Assembly (NCBI RefSeq): GCF_963678635.1
Contig: NC_087071.1
Span: forward strand, 3,115,624-3,179,623
Source: Symsagittifera roscoffensis
Lineage: Eukaryota; Xenacoelomorpha; Acoela; Convolutidae
Length of the DNA: 64,000 nucleotides
Direction of reading: 5' to 3'
This document shows, piece after piece, positions 12,688 through 23,777 of the stretch. Under the pieces are notes generated by a model. The model was given only the letters and a program-made list of their open reading frames with translations. It was not told the origin of the DNA and made no database searches. Position 1 is the stretch's first letter. Every line of letters begins with the position of its first letter. Position numbers and translations under genes: made by a program.

Positions 12688-13299
12688 CCCGGGTTGACCT
12701 CCATACACCAAAAACGCTAATCATAAAATTCCATGCATCAAGTGTATGGAAAAAGCTTGTCATACAAATTTCATACAATTTTGAAAAATGGTAGAAAAAA
12801 GGTTCAAACTAATTTCTGTGGCTGTTTGATTCTAATATAACTGTCGGGTGATGAAAAAATCGAAGTTTCTGTTTTTTGAAAAAAACACTTATCAAACAAT
12901 TCCCATTTAAATTCTTGCACGATAAAAAAAGTCTTTGTAGGTGTTAGTTATGAATGAATATAAATACGGCAACTGGATGCAGATTACAGAACTGGTGTTA
13001 GATGTCAGTTTGATGCAGATCACTGAAATGGCTGAATCATCGTTTTTTGTCAGTTTTTGTGTTTTGAATCGTCCAACTCACGTACAGGTTTTTTTTTTGT
13101 TTGAGCCCCTCGCCCAGGTACTGGTTCCCCCCATAGGATTAGGTTTAGGATCTTGTTGCTTTCTCAAGAGTTGAGAAGATTTTCTTGCATCATAGAGATT
13201 TCATACAATTTTCTGTACGCATGGAATTCTATGGAATTGTATGACAAGAAAATTCTCATATATGGAAATTGTATGATAAGAAGTTTTGGTCAACCCGGG
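12688..13299 (-). mobile_element. Second CCCGGG-TIR element, inverted, AT target duplication
   Basis: The left end CCCGGGTTGACCTCC at 12688 is the reverse complement of the right end of the 10078-10968 element. Homology continues for about 200 bases (for example the reverse complement of AATCAAACAGCCACAGAAAT). The right end GGTCAACCCGGG (to 13299) matches the left end of the other copy in reverse. Flanks are AT (12686-12687) and AT (13300-13301). The internal part differs from the longer copy, so this is a shorter derivative. No transposase is present. Confidence 0.8.
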
Positions 13300-14610
13300 A
13301 TAGTTCCTAAGTCCAGTTTGAAAAAGTTTAACTTATCGCATTGAAACTTTGAATCATTTTTTTCTTCTCAAAAATAACTCTACTGTTCAAACTGTCAGTG
13401 TTTTCCACCTTTTCCACCTAAATCCAAAAAGTACGATAATTGATCAGGAATGTCGACATTTTCAAGAACAGTTGACCTTGAAAAGTACCTATTACACCTA
13501 AAAATGAAAAAGTTCTAGTCGTCTTTTGAGAACACAGGAAAAGCTGGCGGCTGATTATTTCTTTTTTCATCATTTTGGTATTTTTGGCTATTATAGCCTT
13601 TCCATCAGTTTTTCAACAATTTTTAATTTAATCTTTTGTTTTTATAAACTATTTTCATTGCAAAAAAAGACTGCAACGTTGCGGAAAAAAATTGAAAACT
13701 GCTTATCTTGACTCTTTTTCGTTTCTTCATCCTCTCCAATTTTCTATCAACATAAGAACGCAAATTATTGACTTTAACTTTGAATTTGGAAAACGATCCA
13801 GGTAAGATTTTAACATCTCGTGGTAGTTTATCGTAAAAAAGGGCTCAGCTGTGACCATTTTTTTATGCCAGAAAAACCACTACAGAACTCTCCCCCTCAA
13901 AATAAACAAAAATTTGGGCATGTTCAAATTGATCACTCAAATTTTCACTTATCCTTTTGGCAATTTTACAACTTTGCAAGACCTGCTCATGAATGATACC
14001 TTTACATAAGCGTGATTTGATTTAAAGTTTTATAACTGCGGAAGTTTTGTTTGAGACTAAATAAAAATTGTGCCAGGATTAATTTATTAATTTTTAGACA
14101 ACAATTTTTGCTAAGCAACGTTGCGACGAATTATTAAATTACATTGAAAACTTAAAAAAACCTATTCTTATATGTTCCAAGCCGTATTTTTCTACGTCAA
14201 TCGCATTTTAGAAGTGCCTGTTTTTTGTAGATTGAACGTTTCATTAAAACTAAAATAACTTTTAAGCCGCCGTGAGTTTTCGGACATCGATAAGTTTTCA
14301 AAAACGTATCTGATGCACTTGATTTTGTGCTAGAACTATTTGTAATTTAAGTGTGTGTGTTATGAGTTGGTTACATCAAAAATTAAAAACACACCTAGAA
14401 TCCTCTGTTTTAATCCTGAAAGTGGTTAGATCATTCTGAAGTCAGTATAAAAACTTTGAATTTTAAGTCTGACGAAAAAATTTTATCGTATATTTCAAAG
14501 CATTGGAAACTCAAAATCGAAATTTTGTCAGATAGATGAAGATAGAAAAAAAATAATGTTATGAACCAGTGGTTATGTGAAACTTATGTTAGAATTAGGT
14601 AATTTTTCAA
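13300..14610 (+). repeat. Dispersed repeat R, copy 1
   Basis: It aligns with 20088-21060 and with 18700-19907. Landmarks are TCAAACTGTCAGTG, a GAAAAGCTGGCGGCTGATTA-like block, a block of CTGCAACGTTGCGG, AACTGCGGAAGTTTTGTTTG and TTCGGACATCGATAAG. It ends around AGAATTAGGTAATTTTTCA near 14608. Short ORFs (for example 13526-13711) are frameshifted between copies and are not considered genes. Confidence 0.75.
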
Positions 14611-14779
14611 ACACTGCGGAAGTTCCCAAAAACAAAAAACTAACAAACCACCGACGTTGTCTGACTTTCGTGTTTGCTGTCAAATGTTGCTTATAATTAC
14701 ACGTACAATCACTGTTGCATAAGCCCGTACTGAAATTTGTAGTTATTTCATACAAATTTCATATCTGTATCAGTCCTAT

Positions 14780-15165
14780 CGCATGCCTCTTTTTTTCCTG
14801 TACATGTCTGAACCAGACATGTATCAGATATGATAACTGTGGAAAAAATAAGATCCTGAGTCAGATATGATCAAATCTGAAGTACACCTGGGCCAGATCT
14901 GAAGCAGACATGATCATACCTGACTTTACGTGATCAAACGTGGACCAGATAAGATCATACCTGACATTAAATGATCATACCTGGACCAGAATTGACCATA
15001 CCTGAAATTACATCATGATACCTTGAGCAGATATGATCATACCTGATCATACCACTTGATCATACCTCAACCAGACAGGATCAGATATGATAATACATTA
15101 TCTTTACTGAACCAGATCTGGCTGTACCTGACAAAATATGATCATACCTGGATCAAAAATGCTTT
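14780..15165. repeat. Degenerate minisatellite, left (inverted) array
   Basis: The array has an approximately 20-base period with consensus close to CTGACCAGATATGATCATAC, repeated with many substitutions. The consensus resembles the reverse complement of the unit in the right array at 15720-16460. Confidence 0.65.
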
Positions 15166-15719
15166 TTAAGAACTCCGTGAGCCAAAACTCAAATTATCGG
15201 CTGATCAATTATGGACGGATCAAAATCAAAATCTGACAGAAAAAGAAACAAATATATCAAAGTTATTTGTTTGCTTTAAATTTAATCAATCTTCTCCTGA
15301 TTTTTTATTCATTGAAACTGAGGGTTGACATTGTATAAAACTGCTGCTGGTGTGATATTATTATTTATAAAGAAATTGAGAAGCTCGAAGCTAACCTTGG
15401 GATGATTTACTTATAAATTAATTAATAACTAAAAAAACTTACAAAATAACTAGTTTTTCAACAGATTAAATACCGAAGTAAGCTATTCGAACCAGCTGAT
15501 AAAGTTATTAAGCTATCAAAAAATCTCTATAAATTTATATTAGGATTACAGGGTCTTTTCCGTTGTGATATTATTTTAGACTGAACAAAGCGTTTGCAGA
15601 TAATTTACAAGAGAAATCGATTTATAACAATTTCAAATCAGTCTGTTTTTTGAGATGCTGTCCGACTGATTTTCGAAACACCCGAGGTGCGCATTGTCCG
15701 TACAGAAAAAACGTAATTA
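15166..15719. other. Spacer between inverted minisatellites
   Basis: AT-rich, no gene and no repeat recognised. It separates two arrays of opposite orientation. Confidence 0.4.
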
Positions 15720-16460
15720 CTGACACGGTAGAGTAATGTATGACTCATGTATAGTCATGTATGTTCAGGCATAGTCATGTCTGACTCAGGTAGAGTCATG
15801 TCTGACTCAGGTATAGCATGTCTCACCAGGTAGAGTCATGTCTGACCAGGTATACTCATGTCTGACTCAGGTATAGTCATGTCTGAGTCAGGTATAGTCA
15901 TGTCTGAGTCAGGTATAGCCATGTCTGACTCAGGTATAGTCATGTCTGACTCAGGTATAGTCATGTATGACTCAGGTATAGTCATGTCTGTTCAGGCATA
16001 GTCATGTCTGACTCAGGTATAGTCATGTCTGACTCAGGTAATGTCATGTCTGTTCAGGCATAGTCATGTCTGACTCAGGTATAGTCATGTCTGACTCAGG
16101 TATAGTCATGTCTGACTCAGGTATAGTCATGTCTGTCCAGGTAGAGTCATTTCTGACCAGGTATAGTCATGTATGACTCAGGTATAGTCATGTCTGTTCA
16201 GGCATAGTCATGTCTGTCTCAGGTATGGTCATGTCTGACTCAGGTATTGTCATGTCTGTTCAGGCATAGTCATGTCTGACTCAGGTATAGTCATGTCTGA
16301 CTCAGGTATAGTCATGTCTGTCCAGCTAGAGTCATTTCTGGCCAGGTATAGTCATGTCTGAGTCAGGTATAGTCATGTCTGACTCAGGTATAGTCATGTC
16401 TGACTCAGGTATAGTCATGTCTGTCCAGGTAGAGTCATGTCTGAGTCAAGTATAGTCTGC
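15720..16460. repeat. 21-bp minisatellite, right array (~35 units)
   Basis: Tandem units are centred on ATAGTCATGTCTGACTCAGG, with 20- and 21-base variants (TCTGTTCAGGC, TCTGACCAGGT, TCTGAGTCAGG). Higher-order structure is visible: a TTCAG variant recurs every few units near 15990, 16050, 16195 and 16257. The array is much more homogeneous than the left one, which suggests recent expansion. It is non-coding. Confidence 0.9.
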
Positions 16461-16539
16461 AAACGGCAGAAGTAGTTACATGTGAAACAGATATGCACAG
16501 AGCTGGAAATCAGCTAGTGTCTGACAATTAAATGAACAT

Positions 16540-18358
16540 TGAATCTGCGAGAAAACTTCATTACGGGCGTTGATATTTAAGATTTAGGTTCCGAAACAGA
16601 ATCACGCAGTTTTTTTTTCCTTTTCGCAATAAATCGGATTGGAATTAATTCATTCAACTGTGTTTTTTTCGTTCTTCGCTCGAGAGCAATTGACAGTCCA
16701 ACCAAATTACTATCTGATCTACCCTACAAATCCATACACGAATAAAAAATCGTGCGAAACTTGATTTTAATTCCAACAGAGCAACAATTTTTGGTTGCTT
16801 GACTGCAAGGGATTTAATCGTCACTTATTGGGCGCGTTGAATCATTATCCAACGACTTCTTGCTCTGAAACGGAGGCTAACCACTAGGTTTCCTCCTTGT
16901 TACTTGCCTCTTAAAGTCAGACGAGAAGCAATAATAACAGGTGTAGTAACTTAGACGAAACAAGAGCGCAACCGCATGATAGGAGGCCTATTCGGGTATC
17001 TTGCTTGTAGAAGCCTGTTCATGTGTGGCGTGTGGTTCAAGACTTTACATCCAGATACAGTGAATGTCCTGTTTTGAGTTTTGAGAATGTTTATTAGCGA
17101 AAATTACCTACAAGTGAGGAAATCTGCCGCAGATTTTAGCCGTGTCCTACAAAACGTTTGTTTTACAAAACTCCTACAAATGCCGTTCCTACAAATGTCC
17201 TACAAAACTTCAAAAACTTGTAGGACATATTTTTGCGAACTCATTAGTGCTTTTTCTCAACTTTATCGGAGCTTCTTTAAATTTTTAATGTTTTATGACA
17301 GCTCATATGTACAAGATGTTGATTTTTCATGTATTTGACAGCATACACAAAATGTAATTATTCGAAAAAGCGCATAAAATTGACAATCAAGTTATACAAA
17401 GCAAATGTTAAAAATATCTTGTAAGTTAGCAAAAAAGTTGATATTTATCAGGCGAAACGAAATTTCTGAACCATGTAGGAGTTCATGCAGTTTGAGTCTG
17501 AGGTCCGGAAAATACGTCAAAATAAATAAAAAGGAACAAAAAATTATAAAAATAATCTATAAAATTATCCGAATAACCCAAATTCCTGAAAATCCAAAAA
17601 TTCCGAAATCATGAAATTTTGACTCAAAAATAATTCATAGGCTCTAACTGGATATATCTAGTTGAGTTTCAAGAAATCAATCTCCAACCGGCCGTTCCGA
17701 CACGTAAGAAAACTCTGTGATCAATTTAGCCATAACTTTAGCAAAAAACTGAAAAATTTCTATCAGTTTTGATGTCATCGTGATAGAGTTTTGGGTAAGA
17801 AAACTTCCGGGAAAACTTTGGAGTTATGTAACTTAACTATTTGATAGGCAGGTTTTCACAAATCAAAACATTCTTTTGAGTTTATTATCTCTAATACGGT
17901 TTCTTCCGGTTTTTGATTCTCAAGATCAAGTTGACTTGATTCCCATTTTTCTCTTTTTTTTCTGTCGAATGTGTTCAACAATGTACCTCGCAGCCGCCGC
18001 TAAACTCTTATGCGAAAACCATTTGTGATGATAACCCCTATAATACGGGAAACGTTTTGCGCGCTCTCAGTAGAGCATTCAATTTTGATGAAACTTCCGT
18101 CAAAAAACTTTTCTGATCGGTCACGATGGATTCGAAACCTTCTGGCTGTTTTGATGAGGTTGCATCAGCATCAAAGATTAGTAATTGCCGATAATGAAGG
18201 CAGGTTTTTTCAAGTTGGTGAACTTGCGAATTATCAATCTTCACTGCAAATCCTGGGGCGGGAGGATACCACAACCGATGTGATAACTTACTAATACAAT
18301 CGTCATATCTTCGGGGATCGGGACTACCTCACAAGGATTAGCTTTGAACATCAAAAAA
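16540..18358 (+). repeat. Repeat D, copy 1 (uninterrupted)
   Basis: It aligns almost base for base with 21068-21651 plus 62949-64000, which are the two halves of a second copy split by the outer retrotransposon. It starts in the TTTAGGTTCCGAAACAGAATC-like region and runs to GGGATCGGGACTACCTCACA and beyond. About 150 bases (17121-17272, containing GTCCTACAAAACG and inverted TTGTAGGAC) are present here but absent from copy 2. A GC-richer block at 16800-17060 and ORFs at 18010-18294 (plus) and 18038-18274 (minus) are the most conserved parts. The ORFs match no family I recognise, and the two copies differ there by only one base. Confidence 0.8.
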
Positions 18359-18699
18359 CCGATCATGACAATCAAGTTTTTTTCTACAGACAGCACTATT
18401 TTAAAAGCTACTATTACCTTGGTTCAATGAAACACCCTGAAAAAGCGTCGAAATTTTAAAAAATCTTAATGAATTTTCTAACTTTGTTTCAAATCGACAA
18501 AATTTGTAGGCAAATAAAAAAATTATACAAAATGAGTGCGTCAAGCGAGAAAGTAGGTGAGGTCAAAGCGAATTTAAGCATTGAAAAGAAAGCATCACAT
18601 GAAGTAGGTTTAAAATGGGACCACATTCATGACACATAGGTTGTCAGCCGAGATGTAGATAGAGAATTGAAAAACAACGTGACATAGCGCACGGTGCCA
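18359..18699. other. Sequence between repeat D and repeat R copy 2
   Basis: AT-rich with a slightly more GC-rich tail (GTGACATAGCGCACGGTGCC). It may be the continuation of repeat D beyond what copy 2 in this window allows to be compared. No gene was recognised. Confidence 0.3.
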
Positions 18700-19907
18700 A
18701 GCTTTGTCTACTCAGTCTTCAAACTGACAGTGTCTTCCATTTTTTTCACCCAAGTCTAATAAAGGCATTATTTGATTTGGATATTCGACATTTTTAACAG
18801 CATTTGACCTTGAAAAGAACCTAATACACCTAAGAACGCAAAAATTCCAGTCGCCTTTTGAAAAAACAGGAAAAGGTGGCGGCTGATTATTTCATTTGTC
18901 ACCAAGTTTGGTCTTTTTGGCTATTAAGCAGAAGTCTCTTTTTCCATCATTTTTTCAGCAATTTAAGCTTAATCTTTCGTTTTTATTAATTATTTTTCTA
19001 GAAAAAAAGACTGCAAGGTTGCAGAAAAAAACTTTAAAAAAAAATGTCTCTTTTTCATTTCTTATTCCTCTCAAATTTTCTATCAACATAAGAGCGCAAA
19101 TTATTGACTTTATTAATTTTGAATTTAGAAAACGATCGATCCAGGTGCTAGTTTATCCTAAAAAAGAGCTCAGTTGTGAACAATTGCTAAGCCAGAAAAC
19201 AAGTGCTATGTCAAAATTTGATCACCCAAATTTTGACTTATCCTTTTGGCAAGTTTACAGCTTTTTCTGCTCATGAATTACACCATTACAAAAGCATTAT
19301 TGTGATATAAATTTTTATAACTGCGGAAGTTTTGTTTGAGACCAAATGAAATTTGCCAGGAGTAATATCTTAGTTTCTAGACAACAATTTTTTTAAGCAA
19401 CGTCGTGCTGAAAGTTTCGAACTTTTAACTTTGAAAATTTACAAAAACTCGTCTTTTTTGTTCCAAGCCCTATTTTTTCTACGCCAATCACAATTGAGAA
19501 TTGCCTGTTTTTTTTCTAGAATTGATTGAACGTTTCATTAAAACTAAAATGACTGTGAGTTTTCGGACATCGATATGTTTTTAAAAACATATCTGATGAA
19601 CTTGGTTTTGTGCTAGAACTAGTTGTATTAAGAGTACGTTATGTATTTTTGAGTGTGTTATGTGGTGGTTAGATCAAAAATTAAATACATACCTAGAGTC
19701 CTCTGTTTTAATCCTGAAAGTGGTTAGATCATTCTGAAGTCAGTATAAAATTTTTGAATTTTAAGTCTGACGAAAAAATTTTATTGTATATTTTAAAGCA
19801 TTGGAAACTCAAAATCGAAATTTTGTCAGATAGATGAAGATAGAAAAAAAATAATGTTATGAACCAGTGGTTATGTGAAACTTATGTTAGAATTAGGTAA
19901 TTTTTCA
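18700..19907 (+). repeat. Dispersed repeat R, copy 2 (most diverged)
   Basis: It aligns with 13395-14610 over its whole length (TTCAAACTGACAGTG to TTAGAATTAGGTAATTTTTCA), with many indels in the first half. The last ~200 bases (from GTTTTAATCCTGAAAGTGG) are nearly identical to copy 1. It has no TIR element upstream, unlike copies 1 and 3. The ORF at 18896-19276 has no counterpart in the other copies. Confidence 0.7.
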
Positions 19908-21067
19908 GGTACTGGTTTCCATAGGATTAGGTTTAGGGTCTTGTTGCTTTCTCAAGAGTTGAGAAGATTTTCTTGCATCATAGAGATTTCATACAATTTT
20001 CTGTACGCATGGAATTGTATGTAATTGTATGACAAGAAATTTCTCATATATGGAAATTGTATGATAAGAAGTTTTGGTCAACCCGGGAGAGTTCCTAAGT
20101 CCAGTTTGAAAAAGTTTAAATTATCGTATTGAAACTTCGAATCTTTTTTTTTCTTCTCAAAAATAACTCTACTCTTCAAACTGTCAGTGTTTTTCACCTT
20201 TTCCACCCAAATCCAAAAAATACAATAATTGATCTGGAATTTGACATTTTTAACAACAGTTGACTTGAAAATTACATTATACACCTAAAAATGAAAAAGT
20301 TCTAGTCGTCTTTTGAGAACACAGGAAAAGCTGCCGGCTGATTATTTCATCTGTCACCCTTTTGGTATTTTTGGCTATTTAGCAGAAGTCTCTTTTCCAT
20401 CAGTTTTTCAACAATTTTTAATCTTTTGTTTCTATAAACTAATTTCATGGGAAAAAAAAGACTGCAACGTTGCGGAAAAAATTGAAAAACTGCGCATCTT
20501 GATTCTTTTTCATTCCTTATTCCTTTTCAATTTTCTATCAACATAAGAGCAAGAGCGCAAATTATTGACTTTAACTTTGAATTTGGAAAACAATCCAGGT
20601 AAGATTTTAACTTCTCGTGGTAGTTTATCCTTAAAAAGAGCTCAGCTGTGACCAATTTTTATGCCAGAAAAACCACTACAGAACTCTCCCCTTCAAAATA
20701 AACAAAAATTTGGGCATGTTCAAATTGATCACTCAAATTTTGACTTATCCTTTTGGCAATTTTACAGCTTTGCAAGGCCTGTTCATGACTGATACCTTTA
20801 CAAAACCATGATTTGATTTCAAGTCATAACTGCGGAAGTTTTGTTTGAGACTAAATGAATTTCGTGCCAGGATTAATATCTTAATTTTAAGACAACAGTT
20901 TTTGCTAAGCAACGTTGCGCTGAAAGTTACGAATTATTAAATTACATTGAAAACTAAAAAAAAACCTATTCTTATCTGTTCCAAGCCGTATTTTTTCTAT
21001 GCCAATCGCGTTTTAGAATTGCCTGTTTTTTGTAGATTGATTGAACGTTTCATTAAAACTAAAATAA
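19908..21067 (+). repeat. Repeat R copy 3 with the right end of a TIR element
   Basis: Positions 19908-20087 match 13119-13299, the right third of the TIR element, ending in CCCGGG at 20082-20087. Positions 20088-21060 match the R repeat of copy 1. The left part of the TIR element is missing and the junction abuts copy 2 directly at 19907. The TIR insertion therefore predates the duplication that produced copies 1 and 3. Confidence 0.75.
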
Positions 21068-21651
21068 TGAACGTTGATCTGTAAGATTTTTGTACCGATA
21101 CAGAATCACGCTGTTTTTTTTCCCCATAAATTGTATTACAATTAAACCATTCAACTGTTTTTTTGTTCTTTACTTCAGAGCAATTGACAGTCCAACCATT
21201 TTACAATCTGATCCATCGTACACATCCATACCCGAATGAACAATCAGGCGAAACTTGATTTTAATTCCAACAGAGCAACAATTTTTGGTTGCTTGGCTGC
21301 AAGGGGTATAATTGTCACTTATTGGGCGCGTTGAATCATTATCCAACGACTTCTTGCTCTGAAACGGAGGCTAACCACTAGGTTTCCTCCTTGTTACTTG
21401 CCTCTTAAAGTCAGACGAGAAGCAATAATAACAGGTGTAGTGACTTAGACGAAACAAGAGCGCAACCGCATGATAGGAGGCCTATTCGGGTATCTTGTTT
21501 GTAGAAGCCTGTTCATGTGTGGCGTGTGGTTCAAGACTTTACATCCAGATACAGTGAATGTCCTGTTTTGAGTTTTGAGAATGTTTATTAGCGAAAATTA
21601 CCTACAAGTGAGGAAATCTTGAATTCTTTAAATTTTTAATGTTTTATGACA
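21068..21651 (+). repeat. Repeat D, copy 2, left half
   Basis: It is near-identical to 16555-17290 except for the ~150-base segment missing after GTGAGGAAATCT. It is cut at ATGTTTTATGACA by the outer retrotransposon; the right half resumes at 62949. Confidence 0.85.
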
Positions 21652-22061
21652 AGGAACCTGATCTAAACTACATTTTATGATTGGATAAATTAGATATTTT
21701 ACCAATGTAAAGTATTTAATATTAACCAATCATGATCCATCTAACTAACAATCCACTTATTTGTAAGAACTGAAATTACTTGTAATTTCAGCACCAGAGA
21801 GATTTGAATTTAACTTAGAAGTCAGTTGAACTCTCCCGAGTACTTCAGCAGCCGCAATAAACCAGTATACCCTAGATCTATTGAGCCTAGCAGAGACTAG
21901 TTAAACAACCTGAGACTAGACAGTATAAGAGTAAGATTAGGATCGGTATTAGACTAAGAAGTTGCACGAATCTATCCGGCCGAAAATAAGATAGCGTGAC
22001 GAGCAGACGGTGTACCCTATCCGAAATTACTCTATGAGTTATACCCATTGGTCCTAACTCA
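21652..22061 (+). repeat. 5' LTR of outer element
   Basis: It matches 62538-62948 almost throughout (GGAACCTGATCTAAAC to GGTCCTAACTCA). Differences cluster in two short blocks (around 21820-21835 and 22040-22050) plus scattered substitutions. An AATAAA signal lies at 21856-21861, just before the region expected to be R/U5. No strong TATA box is evident. Confidence 0.93.
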
Positions 22062-22063
22062 TC

Positions 22064-22073
22064 TGGTGCGACC
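22064..22073 (+). other. Putative primer-binding site of outer element
   Basis: TGGTGCGACC begins two bases after the LTR end. This is the usual place and form for a site complementary to a tRNA 3' end (CCA-terminated). Which tRNA is not determined. Confidence 0.6.
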
Positions 22074-23309
22074 ATAAGTCTCAAACAAGACCTTAATAGC
22101 TTAGAATTAACCAATAATAGATTAGAATTTAGACAAAACATTTACAAAATGTTATACGACAATAATTTGATCGAAATGTCTCTACGACTCAATAGATCAG
22201 AGCCAATATTCCGAACGATAACAGAACTACCCGGAATTGGAAGAAGACCTCGAACCAGAGACGACATACGTCAAAGCAGAAACTTACCATATAGTTATAT
22301 GATAGTTCGGCAAAAGCCAGAACAAACTTTTGTATTTAGAATACTACTAGCAATGAATTTAGATTTTCATTTGCAAACATAAAATTTTGAAGTCAATCTT
22401 CAAAATCATTTCAGGCGCTAAACAAAATTATTAATATACAATAACGATTGATAAAAAGATCTCAGATCGTTTTCCTAAATTCTGCAGTAATATACAAAAC
22501 ATGTTTGAAAAATATTTATTGAAAAATCAAAATAAAAATTAGTAGCATGACAGTAAATGGTTAGTAATTATAAATCATCCTGTTGTTCCAGCTTCATCAC
22601 CTAAACATAACAGCATTCATAAGCTCACTAATATCATAAAAATACTAAATCTATTCTTTACACAAATTTAAAACATTTTAAACTTAAATTCACTTAATTT
22701 TAAAATCAGATCATCAAGGCTTATCCTTGGATCTTAAATCATTTTCTATTTAATTAAATTTAAAACTTGATCATCAAGGCCTATCCTTGGATCAAAAAGA
22801 ACAACTTTGTTCTCCCCCACCCACTTAACTAGTGTCTAACGACCTCAAACGTCGATTCACTATCCAAACCTTTCTAAAAACCCAGGACTAATAGAAATTT
22901 TTGAACAAAACTAATCATTCAAATTAGGATAAACAGTGAAGAACTTCGGTTATTCATCCTTCACTTGATCCCCCCTCTTACCAGACCCAGGATAAATCTT
23001 AAACTTAGTAAGTTTAAAATAGTATCTAACGAACTACTCGCGTTCTAATTATACCTGAACCTTGTGGATCGATTTACTATTCTCCAACCCTGAACACAAT
23101 CACTACCCTTAAGTAAGATTAAGTAAGTTAACACCTTAGCTTATACTAGCCACGAGAAAGTATAAAATCATTCTTCGGAATCGATATACTTTTCTCCCCA
23201 ACCCTGAACAAATAGACCCAGGTTAGGCTAACAAAAAAATCGTAAGGACTAACAGTTTAAGCAAATAGAAATCATTTAACAACCTTTTGCATCCGTCATC
23301 CTAAACCGT
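22074..23309 (+). other. Untranslated leader of outer element with stem-loops
   Basis: This 1.2-kb region lies between the primer site and the first ORF. It contains two near-identical inverted repeats, GATCATCAAGG...CCTTGGATC, at 22709-22733 and 22769-22793, spaced 60 bases apart. Further short inverted repeats follow (for example AGTGAAGAACTTCGG.. with CATCCTTCACT near 22935). Paired hairpins upstream of gag are typical of dimerisation or packaging signals; that role is inference. A 77-codon ORF at 22149-22382 has no recognised domain. Confidence 0.5.
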
Positions 23310-23777
23310 ATGTCATTTAAAAACCTAGGAAATAAACAAACAATCGTTTTACACAATTGTGAAATAGATAATAAAAAATACGACCTTGTAATCACACCTC
23401 ATACACAAACAGTTGGATACATTAGAACAAAACGACAAACATTAAAGAGAAAAATAATAACTAAACAAAGACAAATAACACGAAAAAGATTTTCAAAAAA
23501 TCGAAACGCATTTTCAGAATCAGAAACCAACAGTTTAGACGAACTTTATAAACTAAAAGAATCAATAGATAAAAATTGCCCAATTCACGATCAATTATAT
23601 TTCTCTGACTCAGAAACAACTTCAAATTCATCAAAAAGAGGAAAAAGAAGAATAAAAAAGCAGTATAAACACAAACCAGTACATTTATACAATTGGAATC
23701 AACCAATTAGACACATTGATAATTACATATTAACAGTCATCGAACGAAAAAATGAGCTCAACGCACACCCCAGGTGA
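23310..23777 (+). CDS. Small basic protein upstream of gag (155 aa, unknown)
   Basis: The product is lysine/arginine-rich with a dense basic stretch around residues 30-65 (KRQTLKRKIITKQRQITRKR) and another near 110-120 (KRGKRRIKKQYKHK). It could bind nucleic acid or act as a nuclear-localisation region; neither is shown. It overlaps the gag ORF start by 26 bases in a different frame (gag is +1 relative to it). It could be a separate accessory protein, or the true N-terminus of gag separated by an indel. It has the same A-rich composition as its neighbours and no homologue I recognise. Confidence 0.5.
   Translation: MSFKNLGNKQTIVLHNCEIDNKKYDLVITPHTQTVGYIRTKRQTLKRKIITKQRQITRKRFSKNRNAFSESETNSLDELYKLKESIDKNCPIHDQLYFSDSETTSNSSKRGKRRIKKQYKHKPVHLYNWNQPIRHIDNYILTVIERKNELNAHPR

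Noticed and set aside
15720-16460. CRISPR-like array
   Set aside because: Units are contiguous 20-21 base tandem repeats without unique spacers, in eukaryotic-type DNA.
16800-17060. tRNA or rRNA fragment in the GC-rich block of repeat D
   Set aside because: No cloverleaf, A/B box pair or recognisable rRNA segment could be assigned by eye.
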